Part shown: piece after piece, positions 21,463-33,543 of the stretch
How positions within the stretch are numbered: the stretch's first letter is position 1
Layout: every line of letters starts with the position of its first letter
Origin: Lineus longissimus
Taxonomy: Eukaryota; Nemertea; Pilidiophora; Heteronemertea; Lineidae
Direction: 5' to 3'
Length of the DNA: 60,000 bases
Assembly: GCF_910592395.1 (NCBI RefSeq)
Contig: NC_088314.1
Coordinates: 6,202,001 to 6,262,000, forward strand
The notes under the pieces: generated by a model
What the model saw: only the letters and a program-made list of their open reading frames with translations
The model's database searches: none
What the model was told of the DNA's origin: nothing
Position numbers and translations under genes: made by a program

Positions 21463-24400
21463 AAATACTGAGAGTACTGGATGGCGTAAGGATGAACCAC
21501 CGGATAAAAGAAGACGCACAGATGGGACTGTGCCTCCTGAAGATGCCAACCTATGGGGTGGAGATGATTGGGATGAAACTGACTATGCAGATATTGATGT
21601 ATTGTGCTCGCAGCCTATAAATGATGAATCATCCAAAAACGACTTTCTTAAACCAAGGATTGTTGCACCAGTGTCAAAAAATAAGGTTTCAGCCTGTCCT
21701 TCTGGTTCGTTTACTAGTAGTTTTGATTCTAAAAGTGCAACTGGAACATTTTCTCAGGGATCATCCATTTCTGCCCACAACCCAAGAGTTCAGACAAATT
21801 TGTCTTATCCATTGCATTCTGGAGCAAAACCCAAATCAACCTATCCACCTCTACTGGTGGCCCCGAAACCCAAAACTTACCCACTACAGAAATCAACAAT
21901 TCAGACTGATGTCAATCAGAACCTCGCACCTCGGAATACAGGGCCTTCGCCAAACTTTCAAAAACTAGGAAGACAAACCAATGCACCAGGCCTTGGGTCC
22001 AATGGTTCCTCAAGTAGCATCCAGCTCTCGCAACCACAGGATAACTTTGTTGACTCTATCAAAAAGGAGTTGGAGAAAGTAAGGGAGGAAAATGACCAAA
22101 TGAAGAAATTGGTAAGTAAATTTTCCAACAGTCTCAAACACGTGTGATGAAGTGGATGCAAACGTGTTGTCAATCTAGTATAATCTCTTTCACTGTGCTG
22201 TCAGAAATAGTAATTAATGTCTAATCTGAATTCCCATCTTGTTGCAGATGCAGAGTGCGAAGGAAGAGCAGTATGGTAAAGATGGGCAAATCAGGATACT
22301 AAGAGAATCACTCTCTAAGAAGGAGGCAGAACTATTCAAACAGAGACAGGAACGATCTAAAGATATCGATGAGAAAGTTCACGATTATGTTGAGCGAGAA
22401 AAGGCGCATATCAAAAAGGAAAATGTACTCGTGGAAAAGATTGAAAAGTTGAAAGCGGCATTACAGTTCAAGGACCATGAAATTTCAGAGGTGCAGTCTA
22501 ATCTGAAAAGACTTGAACAGAGAACACAGTCTCCTCATACTGCCATGAGTCCTTCCCATCAGAGCCCTAGGGCGGGGAAGCGGCCTATGACGGAGTTGAA
22601 GAAGTCGCCAGTCACGCCAAAATCAGTTAAAATGGCATTTCCAAATCGGAGGACATTCATGGCATCTGAATCTGTAGGGGAGAGGTCCACTCCTTCGCCC
22701 ATATTGAATGTGAAAAGAGAAGGCGAGAAGCCCACCCCTCCACCCGTGTTGAACATGAAAAAAGAAATTTTTGGCGGGAGTCCTCTGGCTATGAGTTCGG
22801 CCAAATCTGCAGCAGATATTAAGCAAGAAGCTGATGTGAAAGGTCGTCTTCGGAAATACGCATTGAAGGTTGCTAGCTGCAAAGGTATGTATTACTATCC
22901 TTTGGCAGTTTTGAAAAAAGCTAGATTCCCACATTCCAGAGAACACAGCCTAACAGAATGAAGCAATTTGACCTGCATGATTGACCATTAATTGAATGAG
23001 GCTTGATTGCATTTTAAGAAAATTCGCTGGATCCCTTGAATTTCGAAAGAAGGCCTCCTCCTCGACAAGGTGGTGCTCATGTAGGAATAAATTTACCACA
23101 CCAATATTTCCTTTTGTTTTTTCAGGTGCTGTGTCTGGGCGACATCTAATGGCAAGGCTGGTAGACCACCATGACTCAACAGATGAGAAAGAGGGCGACC
23201 TGGTCAAGTTACTGAACAATGCAGGTTCCCCTCCCAAAGCAAAGGAAGCTGTAACACCTGGCTCCAAACCTCGATTAAAAAGTCAGTCAAGCCTTGAAGC
23301 TGAGCAAGAGGAATATCGTTTTGGGGCTAGATGCTGTCGGCAGGCCAGGTCTGGTCTCACTAAACTTCTATCACATTCCTGCAATCAGAGCATAAACTCT
23401 AAAATACTCTCTTCGAAGACATCCGGTGCATGTGACTTATTACCGATTATTGAAACGTCATTGAAACACTACTTAGACTATCAATCTGAACTAGATTCGA
23501 ATAAGAAATCAGGGTCTGGTTCGAATTCGAACAAGAGCTTAAGTTATGACAGCAGTTTAGAATCTGTGAGTTCTTCAATGAGGAGTTTGGAAATATCACG
23601 TCATTTGTCTGTCAAAAGTGTCGCGGATACGGCGTTGAAGATTCTCTGCAAGTTAGTGTGCTATAGTGAAGAAGTGAGAGACTTTTTGTTGGCCACGGAT
23701 CGGGAGATGATCTCTGGTATTGATCCATTGGGATCTCGTGGCGATGAGCCTACTGCCAAGGTGAGAGTGACTTATTGATAATGAAAATGACTTATTGATA
23801 ATGAATAAGAAATTTTGCAATTTTTCTAGGGATTGGACTCCAGTACACTAGTTTGTGTAGCGTATTCCTTGCTACTGGTACATTTAAATAATAGTTCCTT
23901 ACATGTAGATTACTAGATGGTTGATAATTTCTATCGATTTCGTTCTCTCTGAACATGGCTCATAAAATCTGAGGCCTTGACCTTCCCCAGGCTGCCTTTC
24001 ATGAGAAAAGTATGTTATTACAAAGTGTGGAGATTCTGGTCCATACAGTTTGTTTTATTCACATACATGTAGATACTGGCTTATCTTGCCCAGATGATTC
24101 CCCCTTTTCTAGAAAACAATGTGCCTGTACATATTTCATGTCTTTTCCCACCCTTTTCAGATCGCTGAACCCAAACCTGGCACATCACATGATCGAGCAG
24201 GTGGGGGTGATGCAGAGTCAGTCTTCCAGCCATCCGGTATTCTGCACATGCTGTTCAAATTGGTTGCACCTTCGATATCTGATGTGAGTGCTCTTAATCT
24301 GAGCTAAAGATGAAAATAAATACACAGGATGGGAAATTACTGGTGAAACATTCGCAAGTTTAATGTCTGCTGTTTCAGACATTACACAGTCAGCAGTAGT

Positions 24401-26602
24401 TCCCAGTAATTTGATAAACTAATGCAATGTAATGTACATCACCTTGCATTGCCACAATGGAGAGGTATTTAAAGTCCTGGTTGGCTTACTGACCTCATTT
24501 CATTTATCCTTTCAGCAGCATTCTGAATCCGAGCAAATTATGTTTCCGTGTTTTTCACTTTTGATGTTTCTTGTCAGGATAAACCAACCACTTCAGACAC
24601 GACTGAACTAACTCTGAAGATTCTGACAATGTTGGCAAGACTGGGCAGCATCAAACAGATGGAACAGTTCCTCCCTCTGGTAGCCAAGACAACACTTAGC
24701 AAATGCCTCAGCTTGACGTCAGAAGCCAACTTAATCATGAGGACAGTAGAACTTCTGCAAGCTCTTTCGATATCTAAGAAGGTGGTCTCCTCGTTTTGTA
24801 CTCAAACAGGTTTGTGATAGTTATTGTGTATTTGACATGTTTGAGTTGACTGACTGCGCTGAGAGATGCATTGATATATATCCCAGACTTGTCTGGTGTA
24901 CATGACTGTGCTGTATGTGGACATGGGATAGAGCATTTAGGTTAACATTCCACTTGGAAAAGATGGCTTTTGGTGTTGGGAGATTTCAGTTGCGATAGAT
25001 TAAATCCATGTGAAGCAGTGAGAATATTGTTACAAAATGTCAGTAGACAGACTTATGAATATTGTATTGGCTTCTGATTATTCTACTTTTCTTGCCTAGC
25101 TGATTGCTGCCTTTTCCTCGATGTCTACAGTGTCTGCCTTGTGAGGCATAATGGCTGGACTACGCAGGAGCATACAGCTATTTGTGACAAGGTGAGTGCT
25201 TGTCTCTGTTCAAGTGAACATACATAATTGCTTTGGTTGCAATTGAGTATTGTTTTGGATGTATGACGCACTCGTGTGTCCTTTTGGCAACAGCCGTTTT
25301 AGGTGCCTCAGTGGTCACAGCCTGGATTGGTATTAAAAGCTAATCTTCATCAGAAATTGCCATAAAAAGGAAAATTACAACACGTTTTGATTTTAGTTTG
25401 AGATAAACTAAGAATAGAAATCTTTACCATGGTCATTTCTTTATGATATCCTCCTTTGTTTTCAGGTTGTGAATTTCCTCTGGACTGTGGTCAGTCACCA
25501 CAAAGGTGGTGTGACATTGCTGCTAGAATCAGACTGTTCATGCAGTGTTGAGGTATGCTATCCATTCATCATCTGGTAAAAAACAAAAGTTAAGTCTGGT
25601 TGGGTATTGCCCATGGCACTGAACAGCTTATCAGCCTGGAGCTTATCTCCCTTTCTATAGTATAAAGCAGTTAGGATTATCGCTCCCCCTTGATCAAGAA
25701 AGGATAGTGGTTCATCACAGGTTAACTCCCTAGGCAATACTTCTGGGTGGAAAGGAGCAATGTGGCACTGCTTGCTCATATCCTCACTTTTTAAAACGTG
25801 TTGATAAGGTACAGATTTAATTTTGCAGGTTGTGAAGTCTCTGGTGGTAGTACTCAACGATGAAATGGTGCTCTACAAAAATGGTCATTGTGAATGCGAA
25901 CAGAGCTACAATGTCTTAGCGCGTGGAATCAAGCTCCTTCAAATCTTCAGCCTCCGAGATCAGTTGTTCGTGGACCACTGGGCTGATGTTGAGTTGCAGT
26001 ATATCAGTTTGGTCAGCTCAATGCAGCTCCTGCTCAAACAGATGAACAGCCCTGATGAGTCTATGAGTGAGTATAATATTACTTGTAGTCCAGCCCAGCT
26101 TGGTTGTCCCATTCAGTCTATCACGGCTTGGTTGTCCTATTCAGTCTATCAGGGCTTGGTTGTCCCATTCAGTCTATCAAAGCAGGTTGTTACTCTGTCA
26201 GGTCTGAAATATTCTATATTCATACACAGCCTGACTGTAATTTGATGCTGACATGAACTTTTCACCTCCACAAAAGCTGGCATTTCGCAGAATTCTTTTG
26301 TGTAATCTGAACCGGCCAAACATCACAGGGCACAACCATGATCCAATTCAGTGTAAGTCAGTGGCTCATTTGGAATTTGCCTCGTGGAGCCAACATATTG
26401 AAACTAGTTTGTTAAAATGATATTGCCATATTATTATGTTGGAGCCTTTTACATGTGTATACATATGCCCCTTATCTTATACTACCTCTTGTTGTTACTT
26501 ACAGCCATGGCCATTCAGGATCTGTGGGAAGTTGATGAACTGTTTTTACAAGGACTTGAAGCTGATCATGAAGAGGAGGAATCCCCGATGGAGAAATCGT
26601 AA
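21455..26602 (+). CDS. ATRIP: ATR-interacting protein (ATRIP), nine coding exons, about 932 aa
   Basis: Exons: 21455-22111, 22248-22884, 23126-23760, 24161-24283, 24578-24809, 25100-25191, 25466-25552, 25829-26066 and 26505-26602. All have GT-AG borders and matching phases, and the last ends in TAA. ATRIP recruits the ATR kinase to RPA-coated single-stranded DNA in the nucleus. Visible features: a basic KRRR patch (18-21); an acidic, RPA-binding-like segment with DDWDETDYADIDVLCSQ (about 37-53) matching the checkpoint recruitment motif, including an SQ site; a low-complexity Ser/Pro/Gln linker; and a coiled coil at about 200-312 with the family-typical block KDGQIRILRESL (230-241). Then follow a second disordered linker and a mostly helical C-terminal half (about 430-932), expected to fold as HEAT-like repeats. 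Human ATRIP is 791 aa, so this protein is somewhat longer, mainly in the linkers. The donor at 26067 (GTGAGT) rather than 26071 was chosen because only it keeps phase with exon 9. Confidence 0.92.
26098..26181 (+). repeat. 28-bp tandem repeat, three copies, in ATRIP intron 8
   Basis: Three near-identical units beginning GCTTGGTTGTCC and ending CAGTCTATCA follow each other just after the exon 8 donor. An apparent ORF through them is a read-through of the intron. Confidence 0.8.
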
Positions 26603-27030
26603 CCTGGATTGGTCAGATTATAGAGCGTATCAGGAGAGCATACAAGACTTGCATTGATAGTTGCATTTAGGGAACAGTGTTTCAAGCCATATTAACAATT
26701 CCTGCCCTGGAGAACATTGACCTGTTATACCCTAGTTACTGAAAGGATAACTTCGAGACAGACTTGTTATTGTGATGCCTTCTATGGGGTGTTCTACCAA
26801 AAACTGTTTAAAAATCACTTCATGTTTGTGTGGATTTTATTTTTGCATTGGTGTTTTTATCAGTCAGCCAATGAATATCTCTTTCATTCATTTTAGATCT
26901 TGGGAAGACACTGATAAGACAAACATCAATGAAATAGTCCATGTCAGAATACGTGATAAGACAGAAGTGTCCTTCATTCGACTACTGTATGTTTTCTATT
27001 TCATATTAAAAAAAGATTCATAAACTAATG
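26603..27030 (+). other. Probable ATRIP 3' UTR
   Basis: Downstream of the ATRIP stop. An ATTAAA hexamer (a common variant poly(A) signal) lies at 27005-27010, followed by an A-rich stretch. The true cleavage site is unknown. Confidence 0.4.
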
Positions 27031-27139
27031 AAAAATAATGAGTTTTCTAATCACCTTTGTACTTTTCATCAGAGGCTCTGTTTACTTTTCTCTGATATTT
27101 TCATCTGAAGAGTCCTGTCTTCATTGAAGTTAGAGCTGG

Positions 27140-28020
27140 AGTCTTCTGTTTATTGAGGTTGTGACTCCGAATGGTTTCCATGTCATCCTGTCTTCACTAT
27201 AGGGTAGTAAGAGCTGGAATCGTATACTGTTTGTTGTGGGTGTGACTCGGAATGGTCTCGACCTGATCCTGTCTTCGCATTCACTGTACATGTAGTTAGA
27301 ACTGGTATCGTATTCTGTTTGTTGTGGTTGTGACTCGGAATGGTCTCGACCTGATCTTGTCTTCACAACTGGAATCGTATTCTGTTTGTTTTGGTTGTGA
27401 CTCGGAATGGTCTCGACCTGATCCTGTCTTCGCAACTGGAATCGTATTCTGTTTGTTGTGGTTGTGACTCGGAATGGTCTCGACCTGATCCTGTCTTCGC
27501 AACTGGAATCGTATTCTGTTTGTTGAGGTTGTGACTCAGAATGGTCTCGACCTGATCCTGTCTTGGCAACTGGAATCGTATTCTGTTTGTTTTGGTTGTG
27601 ACTTGGAATGGTCTCGACCTGATCCTGTCTTCGCAACTAGAATCGTATTCTGTTTGTTGTGGTTGTGACTCGGAATGGTCTCGACCTGATCCTGTCTTCG
27701 CAACTGGAATCGTATTCTGTTTGTTTTGGTTGTGACTCGGAATGGTCTCGACCTGATCCTGTCTTCGAATTCACTGTAGTAAGAACTGGAATCATCCTAA
27801 CTATTTTTAGGTTGTGACTCAGATTGGTCTCGACCTGATCCTGTCTTCGGAACTGGAATCGTATTCTGTTTGTTGAGGTTGTGACTCGGAATGGTCTCGA
27901 CCTGATCCTGTCTTCGAATTCACTGTAGTAAGAACTGGAATCGTCCTATCTATGTTTAGGTTGTGTCTCAGATTGGCCTCGATCTGGTACTGTCTTCGCT
28001 GTACAGTTAAAGTTGGAATC
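27140..28020. repeat. 67-bp minisatellite, about 12 copies, downstream of ATRIP
   Basis: Units of 67 bp contain GACTCGGAATGGTCTCGACC, TGATCCTGTCTTCGCAACTG and GAATCGTATTCTGTTTGTTG. The central copies (about 27300-27750) are nearly identical. Both edges contain longer, diverged units that include GAATTCACTGTAGTAAGAAC, and decayed copies may reach about 28300. Because 67 is not a multiple of three, the frame shifts each unit. The open minus-strand frames here are repeat artefacts, not a gene. Confidence 0.92.
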
Positions 28021-28299
28021 CTCCTCGAGGTGAGGTTTGGTCCTTTCTTAATTGAAATTCGAGTTTGAATATATTATCGTCTGTGAGATAAGATTGTGGT
28101 CAGGGGTGGTTGTAATCTGATCGTGTACCTTTGTCCTCTGTATAGTGAGGCTGTATAAACTGAAAGTTTTCACCTCTTCGAATCTTTATGACGAAGTTTA
28201 CTCGAAATGGTCTTGAATTGATCTGGTCTTCACCGTAGTTAGAGCGGGAATCCTCTTATTATGAAGAGGACTCGACTCGAAATGGTACCTTTCTGGTCC

Positions 28300-29325
28300 G
28301 TTCCTCACAGGTACCTGGTACAGAAGCACAACATCGGAACCATTTGCAATAGACAGAGCTGCAGTCTCAGCCTATGGAGTACAAGACGGTGTCTTGTCTC
28401 TCTCACATTGCTGGAATTACGGTGGCGGTACCAGGCCTAATTCCGTTTGGTTGATCTCATCAGCGCTATGAATGATATGTTACGTAACTATTGAATACAT
28501 GTATCCACGCAAGGCATTATAATGGCCGATTGTGCGGTTTCGAAATTTTATGCAATACATCTGGAATGATATAAACGGGTGCTATCATAGGACAAAAATA
28601 AGATGGTAGCCATCGGTCCAAGGCCATCAAAGACGACTTAACTAGGCTATTCTGTTGAAGTCGCGTCGGTGGGTCGTTGTGGCGCTCTGCCGTCAAAGTG
28701 GTACGCGGGTCGTCGAAGACTTTACCAGACCATTCAGTTAAAGTCGCGTCGGTGGTTCGACCGGTGTGAACGGGACAAAGTCACAACCTGAAGACCAGCT
28801 AAGACGTATGCAGGTCGTGGCGATGTTAGACAAGGATGACTATATATGACTTAACTTTTGTTGTATGAATGCGATTTCCAAACAATTTATTGATAACACT
28901 GAAGCTTGACACATTTTCAATTATCATTTCACATCGAGTTACAAAACACCTATGGTAGCTAATTTGGTGTCCACTATTGCAATCAAAGGGAATGATATGC
29001 AGGTGAAATTACACCATCACGAGACAGTCGAAAGGTCGTGGGTTGGCGAGGCGACCTCGGGATCGGAATGTGATCGACTTATCCGTGAATAGGGGAACAA
29101 TGAGGAACACTGCAATATGGGAAACACTGAAAGATGTCACACTGGTCATTATATGTAACTCTACACATCAACACCAATTACACTTATGTTATTACAAAGT
29201 TATACAGTACAATAGTGTATAGGATGTACATTTTAGCTAAATAAAATTGTTCCGCTAATTTTACCATGTTCATCAATATCAGACACTGACACATAGCCTA
29301 TAATGACAGACACATATCGAAGCCT
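28300..29325. other. Intergenic, nothing specific seen
   Basis: No supported gene. A direct pair of GTCGCGTCGGTGG blocks occurs at about 28661 and 28743, with similar flanks, indicating a small local duplication of about 80 bp. Confidence 0.45.
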
Positions 29326-29329
29326 TGAT

Positions 29330-30052
29330 TAGTGTGACATAGGTATTTGTGATTGTCTTCGGGGATGGTTGTTCCTCTGCCATGGGAGTGTCCGGCCGCG
29401 GTGGAACTGTTCCTCTCCGAGGTTGTTGTGTAAAATGTTAGAACGAATTACATCTGTTGAGAGAAATGATAAAGAAAGAATCGGTAAGCTGATATTTAAG
29501 ACGGAGTTGTGTTTAGCCGGGGAATAACTCCGGGCGTACAGTGGCCCCACGTTGGGTCCGTCCTTAAAATATCAGCTTACCTATTCTTTCTTTATGAGTT
29601 CTCTCAACAGGTGTACATTCGTTCCCTCGCACTTTACACAACAACACCGGAGAGGAACAGTTCCACCCCGGCCGGACGCGAGGTTTTTTTACAGGCAGGT
29701 TCGTACCATTGTGTACATTGACAGCCAATCAGAGTTCAGTAACTTCGCCTGACGTCATCAAGTAAGAAACACACGTGTTGTCAGTCAGTAAACAAGATCA
29801 CATTGACAAATGGTGCGAGTTCGAATCTCGGAAGGACCCAAAAAATTATGCACTTTGTTTTTATTGCTTTTTTTTTCATTTACTTAATTATTTTAATAAT
29901 GAATTTCTCTTCGGAAATTTGTCAATTTGCCTGTCAATGTACACAATGGTACGAACCTACCTGTAATAAAAAACCCTCGCGGCCGGGACACTCCCATGTC
30001 AGAGAAACAACCATCCCCGAAGACAATCACAAATACCCGTGTGTCACAATTA
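29330..30052. mobile_element. Complex nested inverted-repeat element
   Basis: The outer arms, 29330-29400 and 29980-30052, are inverted copies (both carry TTTGTGATTGTCTTCGGGGA and ATGGGAGTGTCC). An inner hairpin joins 29404-29498 and 29560-29668 (sharing GGAACTGTTCCTCTCC-like and TAAGCTGATATTTAAG-like sequence). A third inverted pair, 29672-29722 and 29930-29982, shares GGTTCGTACCATTGTGTACA. The order is A-B-B'-C-x-C'-A'. Termini are imperfect (TTAGTGTGACAT versus TAATTGTGACACA). A CRE TGACGTCA lies inside (29750-29757). There is no coding capacity; class is unknown. Confidence 0.6.
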
Positions 30053-30059
30053 GCATCAT

Positions 30060-31235
30060 AAAATCCCAACTAAATCTATATGTTCATGTCAAATTGATCC
30101 GATTATCAGCCATAAGGAAAATAATTAAGCATAAAACATATACATGTAGTTTCACCTCTTGGCGACGAGGAACACTGGCAAAGGCCTTGAGCGTGATACG
30201 CCGCTGATGCTGGATAAGCCTTTATACTCGTGATACATATTTCATATAATTCATCAGATCATGATTTTTTTCAAGGGTCTGATGTTTTCGAAAGGAAAAG
30301 AAGTACCTTTCTGAGCGCTTTTTTTGGTTTCTTGTGAACGTGCCGCGTCACCTTATATCAGACATGAAAAAGATAGGTTAAAATGGAAAGGTTTTGGATT
30401 GCTATAAAACGTAAAAAATGTTTTGTAAGCATTCTCGCTTTCACGTAGTACAAAAATGAATAGTTTTGAGACATATAGTATAATGATTATGAATGCAACA
30501 ACTAGCATGCACAAAATTATTTTTTGTCATCAAGCCGTTTTCCCTATTCTCCAGTCGAAGGTGAACTTGTTATGGATATGCCGAGCCTTTCTTTCAACTG
30601 CCAGGTGTATGAAGACGCTCATATCGTGTTAATAATCATTTTTAAATAGGCTTCTCCGAGGCCCACCAAAAACCTGTACATTGATACTCATAAGTACCAC
30701 TCATCAGACAGAATAATGCAAATACCTTCTGGTCCATCTAAAACAGTTTAGATGTGATTTGTTGCATGACCAATTTCTTTATTTTTTACAGGGCCATCTC
30801 AAAATGATACACTGGGCCAATAACTTGTCTTCAATTACTTATTGATGAAAATACCGTAAAAATGGCAAATCATCCAAATCTGTCTGCACATCTGTAATGC
30901 AAATGTGAAGGCTATCCCAAGGAAAACATATTAAAACTGGTAAATCCCTCATAAAAGATGGCAATGAAGCTGCGTTCATTTATTTTTCAATTTTTTCAAT
31001 CAGACGACAATGTTATAATAGAGACTCCCAAAACATAGCTCCTTATACTCTTTGCAATGTAATCATGACATAAAGGAAATAAACAATAAGGTATATATCA
31101 CTAAAAAGTAGCCTATACTACTTTCCAGTGATTTTACCTTTACGCTTATTCATTTATGATCATATTATGTTCGTACTCCATCAGGTCACGGGAAATCCTA
31201 CATTGGCAATACTAATTAGATGTCCTACGGACCAA
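30060..31235. other. Intergenic, nothing specific seen
   Basis: AT-rich DNA with no supported exon or repeat. Confidence 0.45.
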
Positions 31236-31238
31236 TCC

Positions 31239-31244
31239 TTTATT
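31239..31244 (-). terminator. Poly(A) signal AATAAA of the GPI-type gene
   Basis: On the minus strand AATAAA lies about 135 bp downstream of the stop codon at 31379-31381, a plausible 3' UTR length. Confidence 0.5.
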
Positions 31245-31378
31245 TCAAAAGGTCAACATGTCTCGTCTACACACAGTCACGAGACCGGTCCAGGCGATGT
31301 GAGTGTATAACTGTGCGTTTGCCTTTGGATGACCCATTCGTAAATGACCTTGGCACTCATATGACCCTGACCGTATCC

Positions 31379-33215
31379 TCATGACCTTGACCTTGATATC
31401 AACCAAAACGCCACAGAGACTAAAACTGAAAAGATAACTGCTCCTTGGCTATATTTTGTAGACCCGGACGACACCAACCAGGAGATATAAGCCTTGTTCA
31501 TCTGCTTTCCGTCATCGTCTGTCATCTCTTGGAAGAAGTTCTTGCTGTCTGTGAGCTTGTCAAGCTCCTCTAGACAGGAGACAAACTCGAACGGGAAGGT
31601 AGAGGGCAGGAGAATCAAGGAGAGTTTGAGGGCATTCCCTCCACAGTTAGCCCGCACTTGGTCGCTCAGGCAAGTTAACATCTTCAGCGTAGGGCTGGAA
31701 AGAAGGAAACAGAAATTATCATGGGTTCTTTTCCCTCCAGGCAACTATATCTCAAAAGTCTAGACTTGTGGGGTGGGGTGTGAAAATGATACCCTCTACT
31801 TCAGGCTTCTCAATAGGAGGCCGAAGTGAGGAGTGACAAGAAAAGTGACTGTCATTACGATGAAATCTCATCCTTAGATGAGGAAGACTCCGCGTGTGTG
31901 TTGGGCTGATTGCAGCGATTGTGTCTCCACCGTGACAATAGCCTGGCGATGCGCTCAGCGACAATGATCTCGTAGACATTTGCCTCTGTGTGCTCATGGC
32001 TTTACCTGCATAACTCATTATCAGCCATATTAGTGCCGTCCTGTAACTTCTTCACCATTTCGTCGACACATTTTGCCATTTTAGGACTCTTAACGTAACA
32101 GCTGGCGTGTTTTTGATATTCTGAAGAAAACAATATATGTTTGGGACTTATTCTTTGGGTCTTGGCTGGGCGACTAATAGGATAGGTGGCAGCATTATTG
32201 CGTGGCAATATCTTCAGGGACGAAATCACCAAAGCTGACAGAGCAGTGCACGCTCCCAGTAACACCAATTGGTCAAATCACTCCCAAAGTTGAAAAAAAA
32301 TTACTTGAATGACTAAAATACTTTGAGTACTAACCGAACAGCGTTGTATAGTCCGCAGTGAACAAAACCATTGATCAGTACCGAGTACACCCCGGTTTGC
32401 AACTCTCCTCACTCACAGGCTGCAGCTCCAGTCAAAAGACAAATGGTTTTCGTCACTCGGTGCTCCCGTAACCCAGGAAAAACGAAACTCATTTTTACGT
32501 TCTTATTACCTTTGTAAACGTATTCCTCTTGGTCATTACATAATCTCCCCATACCGTTTTCTACCAACCTCCTCCCCATGATATATTCATATTCCGAATT
32601 GCATTCATCACCGTTATTCGCCATACAGCTTGTATACTGTTTGTAAGCCCTGGAGCGAGAATGTCAGACAGGCATTTCGTAAAACGACTGGCAAAAGAAT
32701 CTCGAATGCACATTTTTAGCAATAACTTACTTGTGAAATATTGTAATGTTAATTAAATACGGTTTTCTCAAGAATTTCAAAGAAGTTCATATATGGCGAA
32801 AGGTTTTAATTTCCGTAAGAATTCTGTGCCTCACATAACACTCACTTACTAGGTGATTGATGGTTTTGAGGCGAATTGGCAAGAAAAGATAACCGACGTC
32901 TCTTTTGTTGCCATGAATCGCGACATCATCATGTTTATGGTAACTACAGATGATCGAAAATGAATAAAACAACAACAGTGGTCTCTCTTGTTCACTGTTT
33001 AATGAACACTGGAATACGGCAACAACCGACCAAAAATGTTACACTGCGTACGCAGTATACGTGTATTCAGCATGGCACTTACGTGCAAGGTGTTTTGCGT
33101 GTTTCCGGATTTGATGCGTTTCCCAGTACCGTCAAAATTGTTGGGTACATCATTGGTCTGCTGCATTCAATGAGGCCAGTGATACAGTCCTGCAGGGCGA
33201 CAGCGGGGCGCAGCT
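31379..33215 (-). CDS. Cysteine-rich, probably GPI-anchored secreted protein (5' end missing)
   Basis: Four minus-strand exons join in phase: 33083-33215, 32510-32649, 32006-32120 and 31379-31694 (stop TGA 31379-31381). Acceptors are TTCTACTTGCAG, TTCTCGCTCCAG, TTGTTTTCTTCAG and CCTTCTTTCCAG; donors are GTAAGT, GTAATA, GTAAAG. The visible 234 codons contain 12 cysteines in a spaced pattern (DCITGLIEC, TPCTAYKQYTSC, ASCYVKSPKMAKC, LTCLSDQVRANCGG and FVSC among them), as in small extracellular domains of invertebrate hemolymph and DUF19-like proteins. The C-terminus is a small polar SSGSTKYSQ segment followed by hydrophobic GAVIFSVLVSVAFWLI and a short basic end. That resembles a GPI-attachment signal; a single tail-anchored membrane segment is the alternative. 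The upstream exon with the signal peptide should end in phase 1; I did not find a convincing one. The first base of the 33215 exon could shift if an internal CAG acceptor is used. Confidence 0.65.
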
Positions 33216-33461
33216 CTGCAAGTAGAAAAGAGGACACAACATGACAGTAATTGATGGTGACTCAATGACGTACTATGTAGATAAAACTAATCTGTCAAGG
33301 GACCTTGATTGAAGATGTAACTAATTCGACAAATGCTTGACTCGACTCGACTGTGTTTGCTCTGCAATTAATTCGCCAAATGTCTCATCAATGTCTGTCT
33401 AAATGCCTTTCAGTTGGAGCTATATATGTTTAGCGGTCTTTCTTTGTCCACTATGATGCAC

Positions 33462-33543
33462 CCTGAGGAAATCAGTCGTTAACTTTTGCTTCAGTCTTTG
33501 TGCAGGGCCGGAGATGCGAAGATTAACCCCAGATTTCCTCAGG
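33462..33543. repeat. 82-bp hairpin (CCTGAGGAAATC...GATTTCCTCAGG)
   Basis: An imperfect palindrome: CCTGAGGAAATC, GTTAA and TGCTTC on the left pair with GCGAAG, TTAAC and GATTTCCTCAGG on the right, leaving a loop of about 25 nt. It could be a tiny MITE or a transcribed hairpin; no target duplication was identified. Confidence 0.5.

Noticed and set aside
23991-24009. Possible 19-nt micro-exon between ATRIP exons 3 and 4
   Set aside because: It has AG and GT borders but would break the phase, while exons 3 and 4 join cleanly without it.
27130-27636. 168-codon minus-strand ORF with Gln/Arg-rich repeats
   Set aside because: It lies entirely within the 67-bp minisatellite, whose unit length is not divisible by three, so the peptide pattern cycles through frames; it is a repeat artefact.
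29790-29840. tRNA-like T-arm (CGAGTTCGAATCTCG)
   Set aside because: The stem-loop and B-box resemblance are good, but no A box, acceptor stem or anticodon arm could be found upstream.
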